A DNA stretch of 64,000 nucleotides from Chlorobiaceae bacterium (GCA_012972835.1 JABDHK010000029.1:61968-125967), one strand, 5' to 3'. Counted from the first letter of the stretch, positions 16,350 to 26,838 are shown. Translations and numbers: made by a program. Notes: generated by a model from the letters alone, not told the origin.

Positions 16350-17039
16350 TCAGCGCCAGCCGAAAATTGCCGATCCTATACGAATCATGGTGGCTCCCTC
16401 ATGAATTGCATCTTCAAAATCACCACTCATGCCCATGGAAAGTTCGGTAAGCTTTGATGGGTCAGGGGCGATCTCTTGTAACGATTCAAGCAAAAGGCGA
16501 AGGTTTCGGAACTCTTCCTGCGCCTCTGCCCTCTCAGGGGATGCTATGGTCATCAAACCGCGCAGGGTAATATTTGGCATAGAGAAGAGACTCTCTGCTG
16601 CTGCAACGACCTCATCGGGATGCATTCCGTACTTTGAAGCTTCACCCGAGGTGTTGACTTCAAGAAGATAATCAACCTGCAGATTGTGCTGGATTGCCCG
16701 CTTTGAAAGCTCTTCAGCTGTTGAAAGTTTGTCGATACCATGCACAAGGCTCACCTTGTCGATAATAGAGCGCACCTTGTTTGACTGCAGATGGCCGATG
16801 AAATGCCATTCGAGAGGTAAATTTTCCAGCAGAGGATCCTGGCACTTGTCAAGGAACTCCTGAACATAGCTCTCCCCGAATTCAATTTGTCCAGCATCAA
16901 AAGCCTCTTTTACAAGTGTTGCAGGCTTGGTTTTGGATACCGCAATCAATCGAACCTCAGCAGGATCCCTGCCTGCCGAGAGGCAGGCAGAGGTTATCTG
17001 CTCACGGATAGCTTCAATGTTGCTTGCAATGCTTGCCAT
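16350..17039 (-). CDS. yggS: YggS/PROSC-family pyridoxal-phosphate homeostasis protein
   Basis: The 229-residue single-domain PLP protein has LIAVSKTKPA with the PLP lysine, FGESYVQE, WHFIGHLQSNKV and the end IRIGSAIFG. Proteins of this family bind PLP without known catalysis and help control vitamin B6 and amino acid pools. It lies 10 bases downstream of a cyclophilin gene. A 22-base perfect hairpin inside the gene (CTGCCTGCC GAGA GGCAGGCAG) falls in ordinary coding sequence. Confidence 0.93.
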   Translation of the reverse strand: MASIASNIEAIREQITSACLSAGRDPAEVRLIAVSKTKPATLVKEAFDAGQIEFGESYVQEFLDKCQDPLLENLPLEWHFIGHLQSNKVRSIIDKVSLVHGIDKLSTAEELSKRAIQHNLQVDYLLEVNTSGEASKYGMHPDEVVAAAESLFSMPNITLRGLMTIASPERAEAQEEFRNLRLLLESLQEIAPDPSKLTELSMGMSGDFEDAIHEGATMIRIGSAIFGWR

Positions 17040-17049
17040 GGTTCGGTCA

Positions 17050-17541
17050 TTAAGACTTTACTGCAGAAACAATGCTCTCTATAGTGACCGGAACTATCGG
17101 ATTGTCGTTGGGGTCAGTCTTGACCGCTGCGATTTTTTCCACGACATCCATTCCGGAATCGACAACACCGAATACGGTATATTGACCGTCAAGAAATGAA
17201 TTATCTGCGTGATTAATATAGAACTGGCTGCCGGATGAGGCTTTCTGTGGATTGTTGTCCCTTGCGGCAGCAAGTGTTCCTTTTTTGTTTGGATGCTTGA
17301 TTTCAGCGGGAGTACGGTTTGACGGTCCTCCAGTGCCATGCAGTGAGCGTTTTTCCTCATGCCTTGAGAGAGGGTCTCCGGTCTGGATCATGAACCCCTC
17401 GATAACCCGGTGAAAACGGATGCCGTCGTAGTAGTTTTCGCCGACAAGTTTGATGAAGTTATCGCGATGCAGGGGAGTGTCGTCGTAAAGAGAGATGGTG
17501 ATATCACCAAGGCTTGTCTTGATAATGAACTGTTCTGGCAT
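17050..17541 (-). CDS. Cyclophilin-type peptidyl-prolyl cis-trans isomerase
   Basis: The 163-residue protein is a minimal cyclophilin: GDITISLYDDTPLHRDNFIKL, then IRFHRVIEGFMIQTGDP with the catalytic Arg and Phe/Gln residues, then GSQFYINHADNSFLDGQYTVFG. No signal peptide is seen, so it should act in the cytosol (PpiB-like). It is upstream of yggS on the same strand. Confidence 0.95.
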   Translation of the reverse strand: MPEQFIIKTSLGDITISLYDDTPLHRDNFIKLVGENYYDGIRFHRVIEGFMIQTGDPLSRHEEKRSLHGTGGPSNRTPAEIKHPNKKGTLAAARDNNPQKASSGSQFYINHADNSFLDGQYTVFGVVDSGMDVVEKIAAVKTDPNDNPIVPVTIESIVSAVKS

Positions 17542-17580
17542 AGTAAGTGGATTTAAAATAATAAAATGAGTACAAGGATG

Positions 17581-18288
17581 TTATTTCAGTTTTCCCGAAA
17601 TTCTCCATTGGGAGCGCTGAGCCAATGCAGCTCCCGTGGTGCCGGGATAGTCAGCAATTATTTTCGTGTAAAGCTCGGATGCTTTGTTAAGCTGGTTTGT
17701 CGCCAGGAAACTGTCTGCTGCATGGGTAAGGTATTGTGCTTTCAGTACGGTGTTTTCAGCTTTCGTTGATGCTTCCTGATATGCTTCCGCCGCAAGGCCC
17801 AACTGGTTTTTACCAACGTAGGAGTCAGCGGTGCCGGCAAGAGCAGCTGCGGCAAGGTCTTTGTTGTCAATTGATACAGATTTGAATACTCTCAGGGCTG
17901 AATCAAACTCTTTAATCGAGTAGTATGCATTGGCAAGCAGCAAACTCGCCATATTTCCGCTTGGGGTTCCGGCATATTCATCAGAAATTTTTTTCAGTCC
18001 AGTAATATTTGGCGCGCCGTTAATTGCGGTTCTATACTCTCCTCGGTCAAGAAGCGGTGCTACTCTTGAGAGCTGCAGTGCAGCTTCCTGCTCACTTTTT
18101 TGCTGGTGTTGCATCCAGAAAAACACCCCTCCTCCCATACAAACAAGCAGCACAAGAAGGCTGATAATGGCGGTTTTATATTTAATGGCGACATAGAGCA
18201 AATTGTCTTCTGCCGATGGCGTTACATTTTGTTGAACAGGAGTAGCTGTCTGAATCTCTTTCATGGCTGGTAGTACTGGTTGTTGCAT
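17581..18288 (-). CDS. Membrane-anchored TPR protein (YfgM-like)
   Basis: This 235-residue protein has a short cytosolic head, one membrane helix (AIISLLVLLVCMGGGVFFWM, about residues 40-59) and a soluble C-terminal part with weak tetratricopeptide units such as LLLANAYYSIKEFDSALRVF and TKAENTVLKAQYL. The layout matches YfgM/TPR_21 proteins, which assist protein export chaperones. An internal ATG at 18264 is an alternative start. Its substrates are unknown. Confidence 0.75.
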   Translation of the reverse strand: MQQPVLPAMKEIQTATPVQQNVTPSAEDNLLYVAIKYKTAIISLLVLLVCMGGGVFFWMQHQQKSEQEAALQLSRVAPLLDRGEYRTAINGAPNITGLKKISDEYAGTPSGNMASLLLANAYYSIKEFDSALRVFKSVSIDNKDLAAAALAGTADSYVGKNQLGLAAEAYQEASTKAENTVLKAQYLTHAADSFLATNQLNKASELYTKIIADYPGTTGAALAQRSQWRISGKLK

Positions 18289-18404
18289 CTGTTAAGGCTT
18301 TGCGGGAACTTTATTTATTCCCGGCAATCCGGCCTCCAACCTAAGCAAGTTTGTATGAATTTCAAAATAATTGCGTAGCGATGGGTACTAAAAATCCATC
18401 AGTG

Positions 18405-19178
18405 TTATGGCGTTGATAATCTAAATAATTCAGTGGCATTCTGTGCAATACCTTTCGCTGCTTCAACTGTTGGTATCTCCCTGATACGGGCAATAGCTGC
18501 TGTAACAAGCGGAAGATAGGCTGGTTCGTTCCGTTTTCCCCTGTTTGGAAGGGGTGCAAGGTAGGGCGCATCAGTTTCTGTGAGAAGATCGACAAGCGAA
18601 ACATTGCTGATAACTTCCGGCAGCAACGAGCGCTTGTAGGTTACTGTGCCGGGAATGGAGAGCTTGAAGCCCTTGCGGATACAGGCCTGCGCGATTTCCA
18701 CGTCGCCGGAAAAGCAGTGCATTACTCCCCGCAAACTTGAGTGGCTCTCTTCGGTCAGGATGTGCAGCATATCATCCCAGGCATCCCTGCAATGAATAAC
18801 AACCGGCATATCAAGGGTACGTGCCATTCTCAGCATTTGACGGAACGCATCCTGCTGGGCATCCCGGTTGTAGTCGGGATAGTGGTAGTCGAGTCCAATC
18901 TCTCCAATGGCCACAACTTTCGGCGATCTGGCAAGAGTTTCAAGCTCTCCAAAAATCCTCTCTTCAACAGGCAGGGCTGCTTCGTGAGGGTGAAGGCCAA
19001 CGTTTGCATAGATAAAATCGTAATCCCGGGCCAGTTCAATTGATTTTTTGCTTGTAGCAACATCAACACCTGGATCAATGAGCAATGTTACCTTTTCTTC
19101 GATCAGTCGTTCAATTACCGTTGTCCTGTCGAGATCAAACTCCGGGAATGAGAGGTGGCAGTGAATGTCAACAAACAT
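18405..19178 (-). CDS. tatD: TatD-family metal-dependent hydrolase
   Basis: The 257-residue TIM-barrel protein has the family metal ligands in [35 protein letters not shown] and [20 protein letters not shown]. TatD enzymes are DNases or related phosphoesterases acting in DNA repair. AGGAG precedes the ATG at 19178, which overlaps the end of lspA by eleven bases. Confidence 0.94.
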   Translation of the reverse strand: MFVDIHCHLSFPEFDLDRTTVIERLIEEKVTLLIDPGVDVATSKKSIELARDYDFIYANVGLHPHEAALPVEERIFGELETLARSPKVVAIGEIGLDYHYPDYNRDAQQDAFRQMLRMARTLDMPVVIHCRDAWDDMLHILTEESHSSLRGVMHCFSGDVEIAQACIRKGFKLSIPGTVTYKRSLLPEVISNVSLVDLLTETDAPYLAPLPNRGKRNEPAYLPLVTAAIARIREIPTVEAAKGIAQNATELFRLSTP

Positions 19179-19677
19179 TGTTCTTCTCCTGTAGAGTCCC
19201 GTCCGGAAATATTTTGTTATGAAAAAGAATCAACATGCAGGCACCTATAGTGATAGCAGAGTCAGCAATATTGAAAATAGGCCAGAGAGAGAGGTAGTAG
19301 CCAAAAATCTTTCCGTGATAGAGGTCGAAATAGAGAAAATCAACAACTCGGCCTAAAATCACCCGGTCAATCATATTGCCGGCACCACCTCCGACAATAA
19401 GGGCAAAAGGGAGAAGAAAAAGAGTTGAGCGGTTTTTTGAAAGTATAACATAGAGAAGTACAACGACGGTAATAAGTCCTGTCAGGAGGAGCAGTACCAA
19501 CGGTGGCGCGAATTCCATTCCAAAGGCCACACCCTTGTTTTCTGTATAGGTCAGTGAAAAAAGGTCTGGAATTATTGAGATACTTTGAGAGGCATCCCTG
19601 AGAAAACTTATGGCAAGTTTTTTTGTCAGCTGGTCAACAGTGACAACGAGAAAAATAAGGGTGAAAAACCATTTCAT
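19168..19677 (-). CDS. lspA: Lipoprotein signal peptidase II
   Basis: The 169-residue inner membrane protease has four predicted helices and the two catalytic Asp motifs: [19 protein letters not shown] and [11 protein letters not shown]. It removes signal peptides from diacylglyceryl-modified prolipoproteins. I prefer the ATG at 19677 (MKWFF) over the TTG at 19689. It overlaps tatD. Confidence 0.95.
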   Translation of the reverse strand: MKWFFTLIFLVVTVDQLTKKLAISFLRDASQSISIIPDLFSLTYTENKGVAFGMEFAPPLVLLLLTGLITVVVLLYVILSKNRSTLFLLPFALIVGGGAGNMIDRVILGRVVDFLYFDLYHGKIFGYYLSLWPIFNIADSAITIGACMLILFHNKIFPDGTLQEKNNVC

Positions 19678-19718
19678 TATGTTCGACAAATAACGGGTTT
19701 ATTGTTCATAGAGTCAGA

Positions 19719-20594
19719 TTACTCTGCAATGTTCTGTTGAATCTCATTCAGAAGAGCTGTTCTTACAGCACTTACCGGCATCTGCATACCGGTCCAGAGA
19801 GTAAATGAGCGTTCAGCCTGGCCAATCAGCATCTCAATGCCTGATATGGATGTGGCTCCTGCGCGATCAGCCGCCTGAAGAAGAGGGGTCTCAAGAGGGT
19901 TATAGACCATGTCGTAAACTATCTGGTCATGATGGATCAACTCCCGCTCAAGAGGAATAATACTCTTGAGGCCGGCATGGTCACCTCCTCTTGTACCGAT
20001 TGGTGTGGCATTGACAATAACTCTGCACACTCTCACTCTTTCCGGCTCATTACTGCTTACAATGGAGAGAGGAACCGTTCCCTCATAACTGATTTCATCA
20101 AGCAATAGCCTCGCCTTTTTCGGGTCACGGACAAAGAGCAGAATCTCTTTTGGAGTAAAGAGTCGTCTGAATGCCTCGATTGCTGCAAGGGCGGCTCCTC
20201 CTCCTCCGAAAATAGCGACACTTTTACCGGTTATACTCTCTTTATAGGGGATGAGAGGAGCGGCAAAACCGGAAATATCGGTGTTGTGTCCGATTAGTTT
20301 TCCCTGTTCATTGACGATGGTGTTGACCGCCTGAATAGAGTTTGCTTCCGGTGAAAGTTCATCAAGAAAGGGAACAACAGTTTTTTTATAAGGAATAGTG
20401 ACATTAAATCCAGCAATACCAAGCGCTTTCGCACCGCGAAGGGCATCAGGGATGAGAACTGGATCTGCAATGTTAAAAACTGTATAATAGAAGGGTATGC
20501 CGAGCATTTCGCATGCCCTGTTATGGATAAGCGGGGAGTATGAATAATCCACTGCACGGCCGATAAGACCCAGTATTTTTATAGCTTTCGTCAT
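19719..20594 (-). CDS. aroE: Shikimate dehydrogenase
   Basis: The 291-residue protein begins [21 protein letters not shown] with the shikimate-binding SxS region, followed by [10 protein letters not shown] with the catalytic Lys, NTDISGF with the catalytic Asp, and a glycine-rich NADP loop ([13 protein letters not shown]). It reduces 3-dehydroshikimate in aromatic amino acid synthesis. The longer TTG start at 20633 would overlap the upstream gene and add residues not found in the family, so the ATG at 20594 is used. Confidence 0.94.
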   Translation of the reverse strand: MTKAIKILGLIGRAVDYSYSPLIHNRACEMLGIPFYYTVFNIADPVLIPDALRGAKALGIAGFNVTIPYKKTVVPFLDELSPEANSIQAVNTIVNEQGKLIGHNTDISGFAAPLIPYKESITGKSVAIFGGGGAALAAIEAFRRLFTPKEILLFVRDPKKARLLLDEISYEGTVPLSIVSSNEPERVRVCRVIVNATPIGTRGGDHAGLKSIIPLERELIHHDQIVYDMVYNPLETPLLQAADRAGATSISGIEMLIGQAERSFTLWTGMQMPVSAVRTALLNEIQQNIAE

Positions 20595-20619
20595 GCAGGA
20601 GTTCGGAGTCTTTACGTGA

Positions 20620-22014
20620 TCATGAAATGCCAAGCATCAGTCTGACGGAATCCTGCTGATAAAGTTCAGGAAAAGTGCTCTGAAAAAGCTGTTTCTTGTC
20701 CGGATCAATTTTGAAAGCCTTACTCAGAGCCTTCAGTGTACTGAGTTTGTCGCCCATGGCAAAATATGCTGCTGCAATTTCGAAGTGAGCATCAGCAGAC
20801 AGAGGCTGCAGCTTGAGAGATTGCTGAAGCGCATCGATAGAAGCATTGATCTGGCCTGCCTCCCTGAGTACAATGGCAAAATCAACCCATATCTGTGGAC
20901 TTTCTGCATCAAGTTTTATAATTTCACGATAGGTCGCAATGGAGTTGTCAAGATGATTGAGATTGTACTCTATCTCAGCTTTCAGCAAAAGAAACTCTAT
21001 GCTGTCAGGTGCTGTCTTCAGAGCCTGCTCAGTGGCAGTAAAAGCCGCTTCATACTCTTCCAGAGCTTCATGGCAGCAGGCAAGTGCAAACCATGCGTCG
21101 GCAAAATCACTACTGACCTCAATGCATCGGCTGTAACAGTGTATTGCTTCGCTGTACTCCTCCAGCTCCTCATAAGCTATGCCAAGATTATAGAGTGCGT
21201 TGATATCATCAGGTTCATACTCAAGGGTTTTCAGGTAGCTTTCAGCTGCCTCTTCTATACGCCCGGTGATGGCAAGCACGTTTGCACGGTTATACCAGGC
21301 AGAACTGAAATCATCAGCAATAGCCAGGGCCATGTCGTAACAGTCAAGAGCTTCATCATAGCTCTTCATTTTACTCAGAACAAGGCCATTGTTGTACCAT
21401 GCATTGATATTGTAGGGATCCTGATCGAGAGTTTTGCGGTAGCATGAAGTGCTTGCCTCAAGATTGCCAAGAATGTCTTTGCAGTAGGCAAGCTCATACC
21501 ATGCATCGGCAAACTCAGGATCAATTTCCAGGGAACGCTCAAAATCCGATTCAGCTTCCACAAATTGTTCCAGTCGCTGCAGGATGATTCCCCGATAGTA
21601 ATAGTACTCCTTTTCAATGGAGGAATCGATAATAATATCCTTGAGCTCTTCAAGCGCCTCATCCAGGTTTCCGGTGTTGAAATAGGCCAAAGCAAGATTG
21701 AGGTTCATTTCACTGTCAGAGGGACTGAATACAACAGCTTTCTGAAATGCCTGGAGGGCATCATCAAAGCAGCCGTTCAGTGTCAGACAGTTACCGAGAT
21801 GGAACCATGTTTCCGTGTTAAAGGGCGCAATATCTTGAAGACGATGGGCAACAGCAAGTGCTTCAAGCAGAAAACCATCTTCGTTATATTGATTGATCCG
21901 GTCAAGAAGCTCTTCCGAATCAAACATGGAATCAAGCCCTTCAAGGTCAGGCGGTTCTTTTCCTGATCCTGTTGAGTTATGGTAATTATCGTCGAAAAAA
22001 TCAGGAAAATTCAT
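20620..22014 (-). CDS. Tetratricopeptide repeat protein
   Basis: The 464-residue soluble protein consists almost wholly of tandem 34-residue TPR units (for example [20 protein letters not shown] and [20 protein letters not shown]) from about residue 35 to the end, with an acidic N-terminal head. TPR arrays mediate protein-protein contacts; no catalytic domain or signal peptide is visible, and partners are unknown. The ATG at 22014 is preferred to the TTG two codons upstream. It is followed closely by aroE. Confidence 0.85.
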   Translation of the reverse strand: MNFPDFFDDNYHNSTGSGKEPPDLEGLDSMFDSEELLDRINQYNEDGFLLEALAVAHRLQDIAPFNTETWFHLGNCLTLNGCFDDALQAFQKAVVFSPSDSEMNLNLALAYFNTGNLDEALEELKDIIIDSSIEKEYYYYRGIILQRLEQFVEAESDFERSLEIDPEFADAWYELAYCKDILGNLEASTSCYRKTLDQDPYNINAWYNNGLVLSKMKSYDEALDCYDMALAIADDFSSAWYNRANVLAITGRIEEAAESYLKTLEYEPDDINALYNLGIAYEELEEYSEAIHCYSRCIEVSSDFADAWFALACCHEALEEYEAAFTATEQALKTAPDSIEFLLLKAEIEYNLNHLDNSIATYREIIKLDAESPQIWVDFAIVLREAGQINASIDALQQSLKLQPLSADAHFEIAAAYFAMGDKLSTLKALSKAFKIDPDKKQLFQSTFPELYQQDSVRLMLGIS

Positions 22015-22126
22015 AAACAATCGTAAAGAGTTTCACTACCGTCGGTCGTAGTACAATGGATAAATATAACAGAATTTTATTAAGAAAAACATATTGGGAG
22101 GATGGCATTAATGAGAAGAGGAAGAT

Positions 22127-24010
22127 TCATGGTCGGTAAAAACGGTAAACAGCTTCAGCAATTTTTGTTCCCGCCGCAGCTTTCAGTTCCTCGATTTCAG
22201 CCTGAGCAACAGCATCAACAGAGCCGAACCGCTCAAGCAGTTTGAATGCTGTTTTTGCTCCAACTCCAGCAATAGTCGTGAGCTCAGTCTGCAAAACTCT
22301 TTGTGTTCTTAGCTTACGGTGATAGGTCACAGCAAAACGATGAGCCTCATCGCGTATCTGCTGGAGCAGTTTAAGTGCTGGAGAGGTTTTCGGCAGGTTG
22401 AACGGGTCTTTTGCCTCCGGAGTAAAAATTTCTTCAATACGTTTTGCAAGACCAATAAGAGGGATCGAAATGCCAAGTGCATGCAGGGTATGAAAAGCGA
22501 TATTGACCTGTCCTTTTCCACCGTCGACTACGATAAGGTCTGGCAGAGGGAGCTCATTTGACAGCGATCCGGCATAACGGCGCCGGATCACCTCTTCCAT
22601 CGCAGCATAGTCGTCTGAACCGTCAAAGCTCTGCAGTTTAAACTTTCTGTAATCGGATTTTTTCGGCTTTCCCTTGTCAAAACAAACCATTGAACTCACA
22701 TAATCGGTGCCTTGAAGATGAGAATTGTCAAAACACTCGATTCGCTGAGGGATTTTCGGCAGATGCAGCAAATCCCGAAGTGCTGAAAGTCCGTAGTGTT
22801 CCCGGGCAGCCTCACCCCGTTTCTGTTTCTGGATCAGATACTCCTCCAGATGGTGACGAGCGTTCTGGCGGCACATCTCCACGAGATGTGCTTTTTCACC
22901 GATTTGTGGTACAATGAATTTGATGTTTTTTCTTTCCTGTTTATCCTCTTTTTGTTTTTCCACTATAAATGCTTTCAAGGCATCCTCTTCATCTGCGGCC
23001 AGCGCTTCCTGTAGCAGAATTTCATCTGGAATAAGCTCAAGGGTTTCCAGATAGTATTTTTCAACCACCCGTGCCTGCAGTTCTGCATCCGTTTCCCCGT
23101 TGGTATTATTCATATAGATGTGCTGTGAGCCAAGCAGTTTGCCCTCGCGGATTTTAAACACAACTCCGCACCCCTCATTTTCACCGGCGGCAACAGCAAA
23201 AACATCCCTGTCGAGTCCATCACCCGCTACCATTTTCTGTCGTTCAGCATAGCGTTTCAAACTTTCGAGCTGTGCTTTAATTTCTGCAGCCTGCTCAAAC
23301 TTCAATTCAGAGGCAAGAGATTGCATCTTCTCTGTCAGTGAGCGGATCATGCTTGCAGTTTTCCCTTTCAGCAGTCGGGTTATCTCCCTGATCATACTGA
23401 GATACTCCTCCTCAGGCATAAGTCCCTCACAGGGGCCCTTGCATTTATGGATATGGTAATCGAGGCAGACCTTGTATTTTTTTAATGCAATATTCTCCTC
23501 ACTCAGTCGGTATTTGCAGCTTCGTACTGGAAATATTGATCCGATAAGATCAAGGATTGAGCGTAGTTGACGGGCTTCAGTATAGGGACCGAACCAGGTG
23601 GAGCCATCCCTTTTCAGTTGACGGGTAAAGAATATCCGCGGGAAAGGTTCATTGGTGATGACCAGATAGGGGTAGGTTTTATCATCTTTCAGATTCACAT
23701 TGTAGCGTGGCTTCAGCTCCTTGATCAGATTGTTTTCAAGGATCAGGGCCTCGACCTCCGAAGAGGTGATAATGACCTCAAAATCAGCGATATGAGTAAC
23801 AAGTACCAGCGTCTTACCAGAGTGCTGCTGCTGATTTCTGAAATATGAGCGTACCCTGTTCCGCAGATTTTTTGCCTTGCCGACATAGATAACCCTGCCA
23901 TGGGTGTTCCTGAACTGATAGACGCCCGGATTCAGGGGCAGCGTGGCAAGCTTTTCCTCAAGGGCCTTTTTTACCCCGTTCTCTACCGTGAGTGCATCCT
24001 GATTATCCAT
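22127..24010 (-). CDS. uvrC: Excinuclease ABC subunit C
   Basis: The 627-residue protein has the N-terminal GIY-YIG nuclease (PGVYQFRNTHGRVIYVGKAK), a UVR helical hairpin (LASELKFEQAAEIKAQLESL), the RNase H-like endonuclease domain (ECFDNSHLQGTDYVSSMV and PDLIVVDGGKGQ) and a C-terminal helix-hairpin-helix pair (TIAGVGAKTAFKLLERFG). UvrC makes both incisions in nucleotide excision repair. The gene is intact and apparently monocistronic. Confidence 0.97.
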   Translation of the reverse strand: MDNQDALTVENGVKKALEEKLATLPLNPGVYQFRNTHGRVIYVGKAKNLRNRVRSYFRNQQQHSGKTLVLVTHIADFEVIITSSEVEALILENNLIKELKPRYNVNLKDDKTYPYLVITNEPFPRIFFTRQLKRDGSTWFGPYTEARQLRSILDLIGSIFPVRSCKYRLSEENIALKKYKVCLDYHIHKCKGPCEGLMPEEEYLSMIREITRLLKGKTASMIRSLTEKMQSLASELKFEQAAEIKAQLESLKRYAERQKMVAGDGLDRDVFAVAAGENEGCGVVFKIREGKLLGSQHIYMNNTNGETDAELQARVVEKYYLETLELIPDEILLQEALAADEEDALKAFIVEKQKEDKQERKNIKFIVPQIGEKAHLVEMCRQNARHHLEEYLIQKQKRGEAAREHYGLSALRDLLHLPKIPQRIECFDNSHLQGTDYVSSMVCFDKGKPKKSDYRKFKLQSFDGSDDYAAMEEVIRRRYAGSLSNELPLPDLIVVDGGKGQVNIAFHTLHALGISIPLIGLAKRIEEIFTPEAKDPFNLPKTSPALKLLQQIRDEAHRFAVTYHRKLRTQRVLQTELTTIAGVGAKTAFKLLERFGSVDAVAQAEIEELKAAAGTKIAEAVYRFYRP

Positions 24011-24045
24011 TGTTGTTCATTGGTGTTGGATTATCAAAACAATAA

Positions 24046-24088
24046 ACAAAAAAAGGGAAAGCCGCATAAACCATGCGGCTTTCCCTTA
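24046..24088 (-). terminator. Intrinsic terminator of the MFS operon
   Basis: On the reverse strand a 13-bp stem (AAGGGAAAGCCGCAT with its complement) and a short loop are followed by a run of T residues. It lies just past the stop of the 76-residue membrane protein gene. Confidence 0.9.
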
Positions 24089-24112
24089 ATATAAAAGAAC
24101 AGGCAGAAGATA

Positions 24113-24343
24113 TTAGATATCTTCAAGGGTATCGTATTCTCCTTTCAGGGCAAACACTCCGAAGGTAATAAGGCTGAATGCGATAATTGGCATAAGCACG
24201 ACAATAACAATAGACCAGAAAATCCAGTTCTCTTCACTGGGTTTTGCTGCAATCTCCTTCATTGCCTGCTTTATTACCAGAGGGACTATCCCGACACCCA
24301 TGAGTGCCCAGACAAGCCCGAAAATCCTTTTTATTGCTGACAT
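24113..24343 (-). CDS. Small two-helix membrane protein (DUF6814-like)
   Basis: This 76-residue protein has two predicted membrane helices (LVWALMGVGIVPLVI and WSIVIVVLMPIIAFSLITFG) separated by a polar loop. It resembles small proteins found next to MFS transporters in Bacteroidota and Chlorobiota, which I recall as DUF6814. It follows the transporter gene by 27 bases and precedes a strong terminator, so it may be an accessory subunit. Function is unproven. Confidence 0.7.
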   Translation of the reverse strand: MSAIKRIFGLVWALMGVGIVPLVIKQAMKEIAAKPSEENWIFWSIVIVVLMPIIAFSLITFGVFALKGEYDTLEDI

Positions 24344-24370
24344 AATTTCATTGATTTAAAAGGTTCTTTG

Positions 24371-25945
24371 TTAGTCAACGTCCATGTTGTTGGTCTTGTT
24401 GGATATGTAAAGTGATCCGATGACGAAACTTACGGCAGCAATCAATATCGGGTACCAGAGACCTGCAAGAGGATCAGCAGGAGGCAGACCCGGGCCAGGA
24501 CGAGTTGCTTCAACAAGACGGGTTGAAATAAGCGGTACCAGTCCACCGAAGACGCCGTTGCCGATATGGTATGGCAAAGACATCGAAGTGTAACGGATAC
24601 GGGTCGGGAAAATTTCAACCAGGAACGCGGCAATCGGGCCGTAAACCATGGTGACAAAAATCACCTGAATAAGGACCAGACCGATCATTTTGTAGTAGAG
24701 ATCCTTGGGAAGGGTTACTTCCTTCTTGATTTCAGGTTTCAACTTGTCTTTAGTGAGTGCGGCTTTAAGAACAGGATCGACAGGGAACTTTGCTTTTACA
24801 GTCTCCTTGAAGGTTGTTCCATCGGTAAATGTCTTGGTGGTGATTGTAGTGATCAGGGAGTCGGCACCTTTCACTGCATTTTTAATCTGGACATCCTTTT
24901 TCTCAACAACCTCAACCTTATTCTTGAGGTTGGCATCGTTGTACATGATGGTGTAGATAGGACGGTAAGCGATAACAGCGATCAGCATACCAGCCATCAT
25001 GATGTACTTGCGTCCGATTTTATCGGAAAGCGATCCAAAGATAATAAAGAAGGGTGTGCCAATAAGCAGGGCTATGGAGATGATAAAGTTGCTCTGTACA
25101 AACTCGACGTTACAGGCGTTCTGCAGGAATGAGAGTGCATAGAACTGCCCGGTGTACCAAACAACACCCTGACCTGCCGTTGCGCCAAGCAGAGCAATCA
25201 GCACCATCTTCAGGTTATCTTTCTGCTTGAAGCTTTCTGCCAGTGGATTTGCAGAGGTTTTGCCTTCCTTTTTCATTTTGACAAAGAGTGGAGACTCCGA
25301 CATTCTCATACGAATGAATACCGAAACGGCCACAAGGAATGCTGAAAGAATGAACGGAATGCGCCATCCCCATTCACCAAAGGTTTCAACGCCGAGTGTC
25401 TGACGTACAATAAGAATAACGCCAAGGGCAAGAAAGAGACCCATGGTTGCCGTGGTCTGGATAAAGCTGGTCCAGAAGCCCCTCTGCCCTGCAGGAGAGT
25501 GTTCAGCGACATAGGTTGCAGCGCCGCCATACTCACCTCCAAGAGCAAGTCCTTGCAGCAGTCTCAAGAGGAAAACAATCGCCGGAGCAAAAAATCCAAT
25601 GGTTTTATAGCCGGGGACAAGACCGATAGCGAAGGTGGAACCACCCATGATCACCAGGGTAACAAGGAAGGTGTACTTGCGTCCGATAAGGTCACCAAGT
25701 CGCCCGAAGAAAAGCGCACCGAACGGACGGATAACAAAACCAGCAGCAAAGGTTGCCAGTGTGGCAAGCAGGGCCGCAGTCGGGTTGTCCTTCGGGAAAA
25801 ACTGTTCAGAAATAATTTTTGCAAGAGTACCGAAAATATAAAAGTCATACCACTCGATGAGCGTACCGACCGATGACGCGGCGATAACCCTCCGAGTACT
25901 GGTCACCTCTTCGACTGGGGAAACGTTTCTGACATTTTGTGCCAT
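24371..25945 (-). CDS. MFS transporter of the metabolite:proton symporter type, with a large loop insertion
   Basis: The 524-residue protein has twelve predicted helices and the MHS-family motifs GTLIEWYDFYIFG near the N-terminus, GRLGDLIGRKYTF between helices 2 and 3 and GSLSDKIGRKY after helix 8. These carriers move dicarboxylates, betaine or sugars acid-coupled; the substrate is not evident. About 85 residues of polar, Lys/Thr-rich sequence (from MYNDANLKNKVEV to LPKDLYYKM) are inserted between helices 9 and 10, making it longer than the usual 430-450. A universal stress protein gene is upstream and a small membrane protein gene downstream. Confidence 0.88.
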   Translation of the reverse strand: MAQNVRNVSPVEEVTSTRRVIAASSVGTLIEWYDFYIFGTLAKIISEQFFPKDNPTAALLATLATFAAGFVIRPFGALFFGRLGDLIGRKYTFLVTLVIMGGSTFAIGLVPGYKTIGFFAPAIVFLLRLLQGLALGGEYGGAATYVAEHSPAGQRGFWTSFIQTTATMGLFLALGVILIVRQTLGVETFGEWGWRIPFILSAFLVAVSVFIRMRMSESPLFVKMKKEGKTSANPLAESFKQKDNLKMVLIALLGATAGQGVVWYTGQFYALSFLQNACNVEFVQSNFIISIALLIGTPFFIIFGSLSDKIGRKYIMMAGMLIAVIAYRPIYTIMYNDANLKNKVEVVEKKDVQIKNAVKGADSLITTITTKTFTDGTTFKETVKAKFPVDPVLKAALTKDKLKPEIKKEVTLPKDLYYKMIGLVLIQVIFVTMVYGPIAAFLVEIFPTRIRYTSMSLPYHIGNGVFGGLVPLISTRLVEATRPGPGLPPADPLAGLWYPILIAAVSFVIGSLYISNKTNNMDVD

Positions 25946-26011
25946 AAATGTTTTCTTAGATTGTTAAAAAAAATGAATTAAACTTCTTTACCACCTTAGT
26001 GTTGAGCGTCG

Positions 26012-26449
26012 CTACTTGATGAACTCGTGCTCATTCTCTTTCACAACAAGAACCGGACAGGGAGCGCGACGTATCACATGTTCAGCAACGCTGCCGAGGA
26101 TCATGCGCTTCAGGCCGCGGCGACCGTGTGAACCCATGATAATGATGTCAGCTTCCTGACGTTTGGCATAGTCAAGGATGCACTCTTCGGCAAATCCTTC
26201 ATAAATGACATAATCAGCAACAATACCGGCCATCTTCTCTTCTTCAATGAGTGCTGCAAGTTGTTGCTCAGACTCAGTGCGTTCTTTTTCCAGTCCGTGC
26301 GAATAATTGATGGTAGGATCATTCTCGATAACGCCGACAAGAAAGACCTCTCCGCCGGAGAGTCTCGCAAATTCGTTGGCGTATTGCAGCGCTTTGCGCG
26401 ACAAACCCGAGAAATCAACCGGGCAAATGATTTTTTTAATGGTAATCAT
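26012..26449 (-). CDS. Universal stress protein, UspA family
   Basis: The 145-residue protein has the Usp fold with the ATP-binding signature GSHGRRGLKRMILGSVAEHVI followed by APCPVLVVK. Such proteins modulate stress responses and sometimes regulate adjacent transporters. It is 66 bases upstream of the MFS gene on the same strand, which may form one unit. Confidence 0.93.
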   Translation of the reverse strand: MITIKKIICPVDFSGLSRKALQYANEFARLSGGEVFLVGVIENDPTINYSHGLEKERTESEQQLAALIEEEKMAGIVADYVIYEGFAEECILDYAKRQEADIIIMGSHGRRGLKRMILGSVAEHVIRRAPCPVLVVKENEHEFIK

Positions 26450-26790
26450 AGTACCGCTGTTGTGGTTTAGTTATTGAAATAATGCAGTTTAATATGTTGA
26501 TCGTGAACAGAAAAATAAAAAAAACAGCTCTATGCTATGCAATGCGTGGCACAGCAAAAGCAGTATTCAACACAAAAGCCTTTTCATTTGTTGGCTCTCA
26601 CTGTATGTCGAAAAAAAATGTCAAAGGAAAAATATATAGAAGCCGTGTCGTGCCGTCTGTTCATGGTTGCTTTGCAGCACTGTTACGGATGGCTTACCCT
26701 AATATCGTTAAAATTCCTGAAGTAACAATTGTTTCATTCAGTAATAGTGCCCATAAAGAGATGCAATGGACCGAAAATGAGTTAAGGAAT
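26450..26790. other. Non-coding gap between the Usp and porin genes
   Basis: I see no credible gene here. A 128-codon forward open frame runs through the porin terminator and into the porin gene on the opposite strand and has no family resemblance. The region should contain the Usp promoter. Confidence 0.5.
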
Positions 26791-26819
26791 AAAAAGCCGC
26801 AGTTTCCTGCGGCTTTTTA
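26791..26819 (-). terminator. Intrinsic terminator after the porin gene
   Basis: The stem AAAAAGCCGCAG / CTGCGGCTTTTT with a TTTC loop lies 20 bases past the porin stop. It is near symmetrical and could work in both directions. Confidence 0.88.
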
Positions 26820-26838
26820 TGAACAGATAGACAGTGAT

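Noticed and set aside
16968..16990. Perfect 9-bp inverted repeat CTGCCTGCC-GAGA-GGCAGGCAG
   Set aside because: It lies inside normal yggS coding sequence (SACLSAGRDP), with no T run and no sign of insertion.
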